Assembly (NCBI GenBank): GCA_039934035.1
Contig: JBDTMZ010000168.1
Location: forward strand, 62,001-126,000
DNA length: 64,000 nucleotides
Direction: 5' to 3'
DNA from: Solibacter sp039934035
GTDB lineage: Bacteria > Acidobacteriota > Terriglobia > Bryobacterales > Bryobacteraceae
In this document: one piece after another, positions 1 through 8,646 of the stretch
How positions within the stretch are numbered: position 1 is the stretch's first letter
How the letters are laid out: every line of letters starts with the position of its first letter
The notes under the pieces: model-generated
Told to the model about the DNA's origin: nothing
Database searches by the model: none
The model's input: only the letters and a program-made list of their open reading frames with translations
Translations under genes and position numbers: made by a program

Positions 1-614
1 TTGGCGTACAGCTGAAGATCGCCCGCTGCGTCCGCCGCCTCGATGCCCTCGCGGAACAGCTTGTGGGCTTCCGGCATGCGATTCTGGCGGGCCCGCAGGG
101 TGGCCAGTTGGATGAGAATTTGTGGAAGAAAACTACGCTCCTTGGGGTCCAGCCGTTGAATTGTGCCCTGAATCCATTCGGCGGCGGCGTCGAGTTCGCC
201 AAGCTCCGAGTAGAGCGAGGCGGTATTGACGTCGAAGATCGCAGCGGCGCTATGGTCGCCGGCCGCTTCGGACTGGCGTCTGGCAGCGAGGAAGGATTCC
301 AGCGCGGGGCGGTATTGATGGAGCGCGAATTGCGCGGCGCCGATGTTACCCAGGGCGCGCGCCGCGGTGCACGGAAGTTTGGCCGCCGCCGCAGTGGCCT
401 GTGCTTCCCGGAATTTTTGAAGAGCCTGCTGATAGTGGCCGGCCTGGAAGATGGCAGCGCCTGCGCGCGAGATCGCTTTGGCGCCGCACTGGAATGCCGC
501 GTCCTCTTCCTGCTTGGCTGGATTCTGCGTCCTGGCCTTCGGTACGGATTTTGGCACCGTGCCGATCAGCGGAAATACGAGCAGGCAACAAGCCAGAATC
601 CGGGCCGACTTCAC
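1..614 (-). CDS. secreted TPR-repeat protein, N-terminal part (cut by window edge)
   Basis: The frame reads leftwards from a GTG at 614 and runs off the window, giving about 204 residues. A GGAAGG ribosome-binding-like stretch lies about 10 nt upstream of the GTG. The N-terminus (VKSARILACCLLVFPLIG) looks like a signal peptide. It is followed by helical repeats with the TPR pattern, for example AGHYQQALQKFREA, LGNIGAAQFALHQYRPALESF and LYSELGELDAAAEW. Such proteins usually scaffold protein contacts; in acidobacteria many carry a C-terminal CHAT peptidase domain, but that part is outside the window. No catalytic residue is visible. Divergent from the sensor kinase. Confidence 0.75.
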   Translation of the reverse strand, partial: MKSARILACCLLVFPLIGTVPKSVPKARTQNPAKQEEDAAFQCGAKAISRAGAAIFQAGHYQQALQKFREAQATAAAAKLPCTAARALGNIGAAQFALHQYRPALESFLAARRQSEAAGDHSAAAIFDVNTASLYSELGELDAAAEWIQGTIQRLDPKERSFLPQILIQLATLRARQNRMPEAHKLFREGIEAADAAGDLQLYA

Positions 615-965
615 AGGGACCCTGCCTTCCTGCCATTTATATTCAGGAATACGGCTGAACTTTCTTTGGGGATATCCCCTGTAAGGATTACCCCCAAAGA
701 ATAGTACCAGCTTTCGCCTAAGAATAGGCCTCCCCCATTGGGGAGTATTTTAGATGCGCGCAAGTGGGTAGCGCGAGTGAGTTTACAGCAGCTTCAGCTT
801 AGATCCACATTCCGTCAATGATGATAATAATCGGTTCTGTTGGCATCTGCACTGTCGGGGCGGGCTCTTGCAAGGCCGCCCTACTGATTCAAACCTAGCC
901 CCGCGAGACCCGCCTGGCAGGTCTAAAAATTTCAAAACGCTGAAAAGAAAAGGAAAGAAAAATAT
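615..965. other. divergent spacer with palindromes
   Basis: This 351-nt AT-richer spacer lies between the TPR gene (minus) and the kinase gene (plus) and holds no convincing gene. It contains a 12-nt palindrome GGGGATATCCCC at 668-679, a 10-bp inverted repeat (662-671 with 692-701), and a CTCCCC/GGGGAG stem-loop at 730-745 followed by TATTTTA. The last resembles a weak terminator on the plus strand, but no plus-strand gene precedes it. These may be regulator sites for either divergent gene. Confidence 0.4.
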
Positions 966-3900
966 TTGTTTGTGTCATCTGTAGCTGGAGACTCTCAGTG
1001 CCTGGGTTTTCCAGGTCAGGTTTTCTCAATATCAGACGATAATTATCACGTGACTGCCTTTCCGGCATCCGTTTACAAGCGGATCGGATTTTGTTTTTGC
1101 CGCATTCGCCCCCGAACCGCCGGCGCTGCTGGTTTGATGGTGATCGAGCTGCTCGTTCTGGCAGCTTGCTCCCGGAATGCGGAGACCCTCCGCGTGGGGT
1201 ATTTCGATTTGTACCCCTATTACACCCTTCCGGGTTCCGGGGAACCTTCGGGCCTCGCTCCGCAGGTGATCCGGGAGGCCGCCGGGCGTGCGGGAATCCG
1301 TCTGCAGTGGGTCAAAGTGAAGGATGCCGGGGAAGCGCTGCGTTCGGGGGAGGTCGATCTCATCCCGCTCATTAACTGGACACCGGAGCGGCAGAGGGAA
1401 TTCCACATGAGCGTACCGTGGTGGGGCTCGACGTACAGCTTGGTGTCGCGGCGGGAGCAGCCTCTCGACAAGCCCTCCGATGCCGCGGGCCAATCCATTG
1501 CGATCCGCGATCAGGCGATTTCCGCGCGCCTGGCCGCGGCAAATCTGCCGGGCGCCCAATTGGTGCCGATACATGCGTACGATCAGATGCTCGCTCGGGT
1601 TTGTGGCGGAACCGTGGCGGGGGCACTGCTCGACGGGCGGCTGTTGTACGAGCAACTTCTGGATCAACCCTCGTCCTGCGCGGGCGTGAAACTGCAGGCC
1701 GTGCCGCTTCCCCAAGCTTCCACGCAGTTGGCGACGGCCGCCAACCGCGCAGTCGGAGCGGCGGCGGACCGCCTGTACGGGGCGGTCGGGCAAATGGAGC
1801 TCGAGGGCAAAATTGCGGAAATCAGCAATCGCTGGTTCGCCATTGCCCAACAGGGTTCCGCGCGGGTGCGGCTCGAGAAGCAGCAGCGCCGCTATCGCTG
1901 GATTCTGTCCGGTCTCGCGCTGCTCGGTTTCGTGTTACTCAATGCCTGGCACCTGAGGCGATCGCTGGGCATGCGGCGCGAGGCTCGCGAGGCCTGGGAG
2001 CGTGCCCGGCATTCCGAGCAGCGGTTCGAGACCTTTATGGCGAATAGCCCCGCCGTGGCCTTCATCAAAGACTCCGAGGGGCATTACCGGTTTGCCAACC
2101 CGACCTTTGCCGGCCTGATGGGACGGGCGGTCGAAGAGGTGCATGGCAAGACCGATCAGGAGCTGTGGCCTGCCGCCGTTGTAGAGGAGATCCGCGGTTC
2201 CGACTCCGCAGTCCTGGATTCGGGGAAGTCCGTGCAATATGTCCACGCGCTATCCGGGGCGGATGGGGTGACGCACTACTGGCTGGTCCTGAAATTCCGT
2301 TTGGTAGACGCGGCCGGACGGTGCGAAGTGGGGGGCACGGCGATCGACATCACGCTGGAGCATCGCATGGCGGAAATGGTGGCTCGCAACGAAGAGCGGT
2401 ATCGCGCTTTGTTCGAAGAGGCGCCGGTCTCCATCCACGAAATCGATCGCGACGGAATCATCCGGCGGGTCAATCGGACCGCCTGCCGGTTGTTGGGCTT
2501 TCCGGCCGGGGAAATCGTGGGTCATGCCGCCTGGGAGTTTGTCGCGCCGGAACTCCGCGAAGTGGCCCGCGTATCGGTGCAGGCCAAGCTCGCTGGCCGT
2601 CAGAGCCTGACCCCGTTTGAAGGGGACTATCTCGCGAGCGAGGGCAGAGTGCTTACTTTCGAAGTCCACGAGAGCCCGATTCTGGACGAGGCCGGCGAGC
2701 GCCAGGGGCTTCGCCAGTTTATGGTGGATCTCTCGGACCGGAAAGAGGCACAGGCGCGATTGGACGCCTTCGCGGCCGCGCTGGCCGAGAAGAATCAGGC
2801 TCTGTCATCCGCGCTCAATGCCGCACAGGCCGCCATCCACTTGAAAAGTAAGTTTCTGGCCAACATGAGCCACGAAATCCGTACCCCGATGAATGGAGTG
2901 CTGGGCATGACCGAGTTGCTGCTGGCCACCGGCCTGAACCAGGAGCAGCGCACGCTGGCGCAGTCCGTCAGCCAGTCGGGCGAGCATCTGCTGGCGATCA
3001 TCAACGACATTCTGGATCTTTCCAAAATTGAGGCGGACAAGCTCGAACTCGAGCGGGTCCCGTTCGATCTCGTGGGCGTGGTGGAATCGGTGGTGGATTT
3101 GCTGGCGCCGGGCATCGCGGCACGTGGGGTGGAACTGAATTGCTACCAGGAGGCGGGCGTGCCGTCGAGGCTGATTGGCGACCCGGCGCGCCTGCGGCAG
3201 GTGTTGTTGAACCTGGTGGGTAACGCCGCGAAATTCACCGCCGAAGGCGAAATTACTGTCCGCGTCGAGTGCGCAGGGCGGGACGGCGGCAACGCCACCT
3301 TACGGGTGACGGTGGCCGATACCGGGATCGGCATTCCCAAGGCCGCGCAGCCTCACCTCTTCGACGCCTTTACCCAGGCGGACAACAGTACCACGCGAAA
3401 ATACGGCGGCACCGGGCTGGGGCTGGCGATCGCGCGCCACCTGATCGAGATGATGGCTGGGCAGATCGGGGTGGAGAGCGAGCCGGGCACGGGTTCCACG
3501 TTCTGGTTTACGCTGCCGCTGGCGGTGGATCCGGCTTCCGATCCTACTTTACGGGACCAATCCCTGGCAGGGATGCGCCTGCTGATCGCCGATCGCAATG
3601 CCACCAATCGCAAGATCTTGACTGACTATGCCCGATCCTGGCAGGCGGAAGTGGAATCCGCGGGTACCCCGGAGGAGGTGTTGGGGCTGCTGCGCGCGCG
3701 TCGCGGGGAAGAGCGGGCGTTCGATGCGGCTCTGCTCGAATGGCATATGAAGGGAACGGACGGCGCCGCCCTCGCCGTTGAGATCGCGTCCGACGCCACG
3801 CTCAGCGAGACCCAACTGGTCGTGCTTTCCTCTGTGGGAACCCAGCCGCAATGCAGCCGGATGGCGGCCAATCTCACCAAACCCTTGAAGCGGCGCGCGC

Positions 3901-4364
3901 TCTTTGAGTGTCTGCGGCGCTTGCGGGACGCGGGACACCGGTGGGAGGCGCCGTTGCCCCAGATCGCGCCTCCCCCGGTGGCAGTCGCTGCGCGTGGGCG
4001 GGTATTGATCGCCGAAGACAACGTGGTGAACCAGCGGGTGGCGCGCTTGCAGGTGAAGCAGTTCGGCTTCGAGAGCGACGTGGTGGAAAATGGCACAGCC
4101 GCTTTGGCGGCACTTGCCGACAAAACTTACAGCCTGGTGCTGATGGATTGCCACATGCCCGGTATGGACGGTTTTGAAGCCACGCGCGAATTGCGCCGGC
4201 GGGAGAATGGCGGCCAGCGTGTTCCCGTGGTGGCACTCACCGCCAACGCCTACGTCTCCGACCGGGAGGCGTGTCTTGCGGCGGGGATGGACGATTATCT
4301 AAGCAAGCCGGTCACCCTGAAAGATCTGGGTGAAGTGCTGGCTCGTTGGGCCGGGCGGGCATAG
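966..4364 (+). CDS. hybrid sensor histidine kinase: SBP3, TM, two PAS, HisKA/HATPase, two receiver domains
   Basis: Membrane sensor kinase of about 1132 residues. A periplasmic SBP_bac_3-like solute-binding domain spans about 73-295 and a membrane helix about 312-328. Two PAS domains follow (about 345-460 and 470-590), then HisKA with phosphoacceptor His636 in the MSHEIRTPMNG motif. The HATPase domain has the N box (LVGNAAKF), DTGIGIP and GGTGLGLAI. The first receiver (about 868-985) has Glu925 where the phosphoacceptor Asp is expected; the second keeps Asp1061 (LMDCHMPGMDG) and the conserved Lys (YLSKPV). No HPt domain follows. The start is uncertain: TTG 966 has an AAAAGGAAAG site 7-10 nt upstream, but a lipobox-like LVLAAC near residue 64 would also fit a start at 1049 or 1137. 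It lies directly upstream of the flagellar genes, so a chemosensory or motility role is possible but inferred. Confidence 0.85.
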   Translation: MFVSSVAGDSQCLGFPGQVFSISDDNYHVTAFPASVYKRIGFCFCRIRPRTAGAAGLMVIELLVLAACSRNAETLRVGYFDLYPYYTLPGSGEPSGLAPQVIREAAGRAGIRLQWVKVKDAGEALRSGEVDLIPLINWTPERQREFHMSVPWWGSTYSLVSRREQPLDKPSDAAGQSIAIRDQAISARLAAANLPGAQLVPIHAYDQMLARVCGGTVAGALLDGRLLYEQLLDQPSSCAGVKLQAVPLPQASTQLATAANRAVGAAADRLYGAVGQMELEGKIAEISNRWFAIAQQGSARVRLEKQQRRYRWILSGLALLGFVLLNAWHLRRSLGMRREAREAWERARHSEQRFETFMANSPAVAFIKDSEGHYRFANPTFAGLMGRAVEEVHGKTDQELWPAAVVEEIRGSDSAVLDSGKSVQYVHALSGADGVTHYWLVLKFRLVDAAGRCEVGGTAIDITLEHRMAEMVARNEERYRALFEEAPVSIHEIDRDGIIRRVNRTACRLLGFPAGEIVGHAAWEFVAPELREVARVSVQAKLAGRQSLTPFEGDYLASEGRVLTFEVHESPILDEAGERQGLRQFMVDLSDRKEAQARLDAFAAALAEKNQALSSALNAAQAAIHLKSKFLANMSHEIRTPMNGVLGMTELLLATGLNQEQRTLAQSVSQSGEHLLAIINDILDLSKIEADKLELERVPFDLVGVVESVVDLLAPGIAARGVELNCYQEAGVPSRLIGDPARLRQVLLNLVGNAAKFTAEGEITVRVECAGRDGGNATLRVTVADTGIGIPKAAQPHLFDAFTQADNSTTRKYGGTGLGLAIARHLIEMMAGQIGVESEPGTGSTFWFTLPLAVDPASDPTLRDQSLAGMRLLIADRNATNRKILTDYARSWQAEVESAGTPEEVLGLLRARRGEERAFDAALLEWHMKGTDGAALAVEIASDATLSETQLVVLSSVGTQPQCSRMAANLTKPLKRRALFECLRRLRDAGHRWEAPLPQIAPPPVAVAARGRVLIAEDNVVNQRVARLQVKQFGFESDVVENGTAALAALADKTYSLVLMDCHMPGMDGFEATRELRRRENGGQRVPVVALTANAYVSDREACLAAGMDDYLSKPVTLKDLGEVLARWAGRA

Positions 4365-4452
4365 GGCAGGGAAGACCTGCGGCAAGATCTTGTCGCCGCG
4401 CCAAACTCCTGCCGCCGGTTTAGTAGAGCAACTGCTGATTTCAAGTAACTTA

Positions 4453-4478
4453 CCGGTTGGCCCCCCATCTGCAACCGG
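4453..4478 (+). promoter_or_regulatory. inverted repeat with sigma-54-like spacing before flgB
   Basis: A perfect 7-bp inverted repeat CCGGTTG-N12-CAACCGG ends 9 nt before the flgB start. Inside it, TTGGC at 4457-4461 and TGCAA at 4470-4474 have the GG-to-GC spacing of a sigma-54 -24/-12 element. A transcript starting about 12 nt after the GC would leave almost no leader before flgB ATG 4488. An operator is therefore as likely as a promoter. Confidence 0.3.
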
Positions 4479-4487
4479 CCCAGTGTC

Positions 4488-4817
4488 ATGCTGCAACAAG
4501 TCACCGGACAACTGGAACGGTACATGGACCTGCTGAGTGCCCGGCAGAGATTGGTGGCCTCCAACATCGCCAATTCCGATACCCCGGGCTATCACACGCG
4601 GGACATTGATTTTCAAGCCGAGTTCCTGGATGCCACGGGCGGAGCCCCGCGGGTGCAGGAGGTAGGCGACCTGGCCGTAAAGAACGACGGCAACAATGTC
4701 AGTCTCGATCGGGAAGCCCGGCTGTTATCGGAGAATGCACTGCGTTTCCAACTGGCTTCGCAACTGATGAAATCGCAGATTCGCCTGGTGCGGTCGGCAA
4801 TTCAGGATGGTAAATAA
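4488..4817 (+). CDS. flgB: flagellar basal-body rod protein FlgB
   Basis: FlgB is a proximal rod component of the flagellar basal body, exported by the flagellar type III apparatus and polymerised near the MS ring. The 109-residue product has the family's N-terminal rod signature ASNIANSDTPGYHTRDIDF and a helical C-terminus (ENALRFQLASQLMKSQIRLVRSAI), both typical, and the usual short length. The ATG at 4488 gives the normal number of residues before the signature. It is the first gene of the flagellar run, and its stop codon overlaps the flgC start by one base. Confidence 0.95.
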   Translation: MLQQVTGQLERYMDLLSARQRLVASNIANSDTPGYHTRDIDFQAEFLDATGGAPRVQEVGDLAVKNDGNNVSLDREARLLSENALRFQLASQLMKSQIRLVRSAIQDGK

Positions 4818-5251
4818 TGAGTCTCTTTTCGGCGCTTTCGGTGGGTGCTTCCGGCATGGCGGCGCAACGTGCGCGCGCGGAATTACTGGTTGAGAACCTG
4901 GCCAATGCGGAGACCACCCGCACGCCCGAGGGCGGGCCCTATCGCCGCAAGGATGCGGTGTTCGAAACCTCCACGGTGGATTCTCCGTTCGCTTCGATTT
5001 TCAGTTCCGAGCTCCAGTCGGCCGGCGGGGTCGCCGTAGCCGGCGTGGTGACCGACAACAGTGAGCCGGAGCGCCGCTACCTTCCGGGACATCCGGACGC
5101 CGACAAAGACGGCTATGTGGCATTCCCCAAGATCAGTCCCGCCGAGGACATGGTAGACCTGATGGGCGCGTCGCGCAGTTACGGCGCCAACATCTCGGCG
5201 ATCTCGGCCATCAAAGACATGATTCAACGGTCCATTGATCTGGCACGCTGA
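4817..5251 (+). CDS. flgC: flagellar basal-body rod protein FlgC
   Basis: FlgC is a proximal rod protein that stacks with FlgB and FlgF between the MS ring and the distal rod. The product is 144 residues, normal for the family. It has an N-terminal FlgC-type segment (SALSVGASGMAAQRARAELLVENLANAETTRT), the central PDADKDGYVAFP stretch typical of FlgC, and a C-terminal heptad-rich helix (MGASRSYGANISAISAIKDMIQRSIDL). It starts at the last base of the flgB stop codon, indicating translational coupling. Confidence 0.95.
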   Translation: MSLFSALSVGASGMAAQRARAELLVENLANAETTRTPEGGPYRRKDAVFETSTVDSPFASIFSSELQSAGGVAVAGVVTDNSEPERRYLPGHPDADKDGYVAFPKISPAEDMVDLMGASRSYGANISAISAIKDMIQRSIDLAR

Positions 5252-5262
5252 GCGAGGAAGAC

Positions 5263-5565
5263 ATGGCACTCACAATTCCGGGGATCTCCCCGATCACTGC
5301 GCCTGAAGCGATCCGTCCCGCCGGGCAAGCGTCGACCGCCGGAGCAGGCGCGTTTCAGGACGTGCTGTCCAACGCCATCCAGAAGGTGGAATCCATCGGG
5401 CAGAACGCCTCGCTTTCGGTGGAGCGTTTTCTGACCGGCGAGACCGAAGAGTTGCATACCACGGTCCTGGCGACGCAGCAGGCGGAGCTTTCCTTCGACC
5501 TGTTTCTGCAGGCGCGCAACAAAGTGGTGAGCGCCTACCAGGAAATCATGCGAATGCAGATGTAG
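5263..5565 (+). CDS. fliE: flagellar hook-basal body complex protein FliE
   Basis: FliE links the MS ring to the rod and is an early export substrate. The 100-residue product matches the family in length and in its conserved C-terminal half (SVERFLTGETEELHTTVLATQQAELSFDLFLQARNKVVSAYQEIMRMQM), including the final QEIMRMQ motif. It begins 11 nt after flgC with GAGGAAG as ribosome-binding site. Gene order flgC-fliE-fliF is the widely conserved one. Confidence 0.95.
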   Translation: MALTIPGISPITAPEAIRPAGQASTAGAGAFQDVLSNAIQKVESIGQNASLSVERFLTGETEELHTTVLATQQAELSFDLFLQARNKVVSAYQEIMRMQM

Positions 5566-5647
5566 GCCTCATGTTTTTGCCCGGGCCTGCCGATCTATCC
5601 GTTGAACGCCTGACGGAAACTACGACATCCGGGCGTTGGCAAACTTC

Positions 5648-7360
5648 ATGAGCAAGATCCTGGCGAACCTCAGCATCCCGCAACGCATCATGATCGCGGT
5701 GGTGGCCATCGCGGCGATGGCCGGGATGTACTTGCTGGTGCAGTGGAAGAAGGAGGGCGATTTCAAACCGCTCTTCACCGGCGTTTCCGCGGAGGATGCC
5801 GCCGGCATCGTCACCAAGCTCAAAGAATCCGGCACGGAGTACCGTCTGCCCGAGGGCGGCGGCTCGGTGCTGGTGCCGTCCGCGCGGCTCGCCGAACTGC
5901 GTCTCACCATGGCCTCCATCGGCCTGCCGAAATCCGGAAGGATCGGCTTCGAGTTGTTCGACAAAGTGAATCTCGGGGCCACTGAATTCACCGAACACAT
6001 CAATTACCGGCGCGCTTTGGAGGGCGAACTGGAGCGTACGGTGATGACCCTGAGCGAAATCGAACTGGCGCGCGTTCATCTTACTTTCCCCAAGGACTCG
6101 GTGTTTCTCGAAGCCCAGCAGCCGGCCAAAGCCAGCGTGCTGGTGCGCCTCAAGCCTGGCGCGAAGCTTTCGCCTCAGAATGTCTCCGCCGTCAATCACC
6201 TGGTCGCGAGCGCCGTGGAAGGTCTCTCGCCCGACGCGGTCTCGCTGTTGGACATGAATGGGAACCTGCTCAGCCGCCCCAAGGTGGCCGGACCCCTGGA
6301 TGGCACGGCGCCCTCGGCGGCAGCCCTGGATTACCGGCACCAGATTGAGACCGACCTGCTCGCCAAGATTGGCGCCACCTTGGGTCCCCTGCTTGGCCCG
6401 GAGAAATTCCGCGCCGGCGTGTCGGTGGAATGCGATTTCACGGGCGGAGAACTCAGCGAAGAAACCTTCGACCCGGCGCGCAGTGTGATGGTCACCTCGC
6501 AACGCACGGAAGACAGCACCGGGGCGGCGACCGCCAACGGGGTGCCCGGCACCGCGTCCACCCTGCCGCGCCCGACGTCGCGGCCCAACGCAGGCAACAG
6601 CCGGGCCAACCGCACCACGGAAAACATTTCCTACCAGTCCAGCCGCACGGTCAAGAAGACGCACCTTCCGGCCGGCGAAGTCAAACGCATGTCGCTGTCG
6701 GTGCTGGTAGATCAGGAAGTGACCTGGGAGAAGGATAAGAGCGCCTACAAACGGGTCCTGGTGCCGCCCACTCCCGAGAAGCTCAAGGTGATCCGGGACC
6801 TGGTGGCGGGGATCACCGGTTTTACCGAAGATCGCGGCGATCAACTGGTGATCGAGACCCTGCCCTTCGAAACTACGCTGCTGCTGGAACCGCCGGGAGT
6901 GCCGGGCGCGAACCTGCCGGGCAAACCGTCTCCCACCGGAGGCCTACCGTTCCCGGTGGCGCTCGACAAACGTACGTTGATGATTGGCGGCGGCGTCCTG
7001 GGCGCTGTGCTGGTGCTCGGGATCGCAGCGCTGCTGCTGCGCCGTAAACGCAAGAAGAACGCCCCTCCGCCTGCCGCCTCGGCTCCGCAGGGACTCCCGG
7101 TGGGCACGACCGCGCCGCCCTCCACGGCAGTGATGGCGCCGGGGCAAGTGGAGAGCCAGATTGAAACGCAACTCGCCGAACGCGACGCGCTACAGGCCAA
7201 AATGGACGCTCAGGTGCTGAGTTCTTTGAAACTGGCGCCGGTCATCACCAAGAAGGCGGAAGTGTTCGCCAAGCATCTGCGCGAGAAGATCGCCAAGGAA
7301 CCTGAGATTTCCACCCAAATCCTACGTGGCTGGATCCGCGAGGAAGACAACTATAACTAA
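5648..7360 (+). CDS. fliF: flagellar MS-ring protein FliF
   Basis: FliF forms the inner-membrane MS ring on which the switch and export gate assemble. The N-terminal membrane helix (IMIAVVAIAAMAGMYLLVQW) is followed by the YscJ/FliF ring-building domain (FKPLFTGVSAEDAAGIVTKL). A low-complexity Pro/Ala/Thr linker sits near residues 295-325. A second helix (LMIGGGVLGAVLVLGIAALLL) near residue 440 precedes the cytoplasmic tail that binds FliG. ATG 5648 gives 570 residues; an in-frame TTG at 5636 is possible and neither has a strong ribosome-binding site. It overlaps fliG by one base. Confidence 0.95.
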   Translation: MSKILANLSIPQRIMIAVVAIAAMAGMYLLVQWKKEGDFKPLFTGVSAEDAAGIVTKLKESGTEYRLPEGGGSVLVPSARLAELRLTMASIGLPKSGRIGFELFDKVNLGATEFTEHINYRRALEGELERTVMTLSEIELARVHLTFPKDSVFLEAQQPAKASVLVRLKPGAKLSPQNVSAVNHLVASAVEGLSPDAVSLLDMNGNLLSRPKVAGPLDGTAPSAAALDYRHQIETDLLAKIGATLGPLLGPEKFRAGVSVECDFTGGELSEETFDPARSVMVTSQRTEDSTGAATANGVPGTASTLPRPTSRPNAGNSRANRTTENISYQSSRTVKKTHLPAGEVKRMSLSVLVDQEVTWEKDKSAYKRVLVPPTPEKLKVIRDLVAGITGFTEDRGDQLVIETLPFETTLLLEPPGVPGANLPGKPSPTGGLPFPVALDKRTLMIGGGVLGAVLVLGIAALLLRRKRKKNAPPPAASAPQGLPVGTTAPPSTAVMAPGQVESQIETQLAERDALQAKMDAQVLSSLKLAPVITKKAEVFAKHLREKIAKEPEISTQILRGWIREEDNYN

Positions 7361-8394
7361 TGATCCTGAACACGACCAATCACTCCGACGAAGCGCTGAC
7401 CAATTTGCGGAAGGCGGCGATTCTGCTGGTTGCCCTGGGGGAAGGCTCAAGCGCCCAGTTGCTGCAACAACTGAGCGAGGAAGATGTCCAGAAAGTCAGC
7501 AGGGAGGTGGCCAAGCTGACAGCCATCTCGGCCGAACACGCAGAGGCAGTACTCGAGGAATTCCACAACATCGCCACGGCGGGGGATTACGTGGCCCGCG
7601 GCGGCATCGACTACGCGCGCAAGTTGCTGATGCGGGCCTTCGAACCGGACCATGCCAAGCGCCTGCTGGACCGCCTGACGAAGGCGCTCGGGGCCGACGC
7701 CGCTTCGTTCGACGCCATTCAGAAGGCCGACCCGCAGCAACTCGCCAAGTTCATTCACAACGAGCATCCGCAGACCATCGCGCTGGTGCTCTCGCACCTC
7801 AGTTACTCGCAAGCCGCGGCCTTGTTGACTTCGCTGCCGGCGGCGATGCGCGCGGATATTTCCCAGCGCATGGCCAGTCTCGACCAGATTTCGCCCGAGA
7901 TCATCATCAAAATCTCGGCCGTAATCGGTCAAAAGTTGAAAGCCCTGGGAGAATTCAGCCGCGAATCCTACGGTGGCGTGCGAGCCGTGGCGGAGATGCT
8001 GAACCGGCTGGACTCTGGTTCCAGCCGCGAGATTCTGGATCACATCGAGCAGCAGGACACCAATCTCGCCGAGACGATTCGCCATCTCATGTTCGTCTTT
8101 GAAGATCTGCTGCTGATCGATCCGATGGGGTTGAAGGAAGTGCTCGGCAAAGCGGACCGCAAGATGCTGACGATCGCGCTGAAAGGCACCAGCGAACAGC
8201 TCCGCAATCACATTTTGGCCTGCATGTCACAGCGCGGCGCCGACATGCTGCGGGAGGACATGGAGTCGCTCGGGCCGGTCAAGATTAAGGAAGTGGAATC
8301 CGCGCAGCAGAGTATCATCGCGGTGGTCCGGCAACTGGAAAGCGAAGGCGTCCTGAGCCTCAAGGGCGCGGTGGGAGAACAGTACGTAGTGTAA
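7360..8394 (+). CDS. fliG: flagellar motor switch protein FliG
   Basis: FliG is the rotor protein of the C ring; it binds FliF through its N-terminal domain and the stator through its C-terminal charged helix. The 344-residue product has the expected three-domain helical layout. It includes the middle-domain EHPQTIALVLSHL motif (about residues 129-141) and the C-terminal VFEDLLLIDPMGLKEVL region. The start overlaps the fliF stop (TAATG). A GC-rich stem-loop follows 8 nt after the stop, and the next flagellar gene starts about 250 nt later. Confidence 0.95.
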   Translation: MILNTTNHSDEALTNLRKAAILLVALGEGSSAQLLQQLSEEDVQKVSREVAKLTAISAEHAEAVLEEFHNIATAGDYVARGGIDYARKLLMRAFEPDHAKRLLDRLTKALGADAASFDAIQKADPQQLAKFIHNEHPQTIALVLSHLSYSQAAALLTSLPAAMRADISQRMASLDQISPEIIIKISAVIGQKLKALGEFSRESYGGVRAVAEMLNRLDSGSSREILDHIEQQDTNLAETIRHLMFVFEDLLLIDPMGLKEVLGKADRKMLTIALKGTSEQLRNHILACMSQRGADMLREDMESLGPVKIKEVESAQQSIIAVVRQLESEGVLSLKGAVGEQYVV

Positions 8395-8646
8395 GGCGAG
8401 ACAGGCCCGCACCACGCGGGCCCGTCCCACTCCAGTTTTGCTCACTTCAATGCGACCGTCAGGCCAAAACGGACTGCGACTTCCGCCGCCAGGCTCCAGG
8501 TACAAACGGCCTCCACCTTGACCCGGATTTGTTCGCCTCCGGCGTCACTAGACATAAAGTTCCTGGCCGGGAATGCCGATGAATGGGATGAAAGATGCTG
8601 CGCGCTTCGGTCGGTCAAATCAGTAACCGCTGGACCTCCTGTTTCG
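8395..8646. other. unusual spacer inside the flagellar operon with GC stem-loop
   Basis: Neighbouring flagellar genes overlap or nearly touch, yet about 250 nt separate fliG from the likely fliH start. A perfect GGCCCGC-ACCAC-GCGGGCC hairpin sits near 8410-8428, without a U-run directly after it. The rest is open in several frames, but none resembles a FliH N-terminus. It could hold an internal promoter or the remnant of a small gene. Confidence 0.4.
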
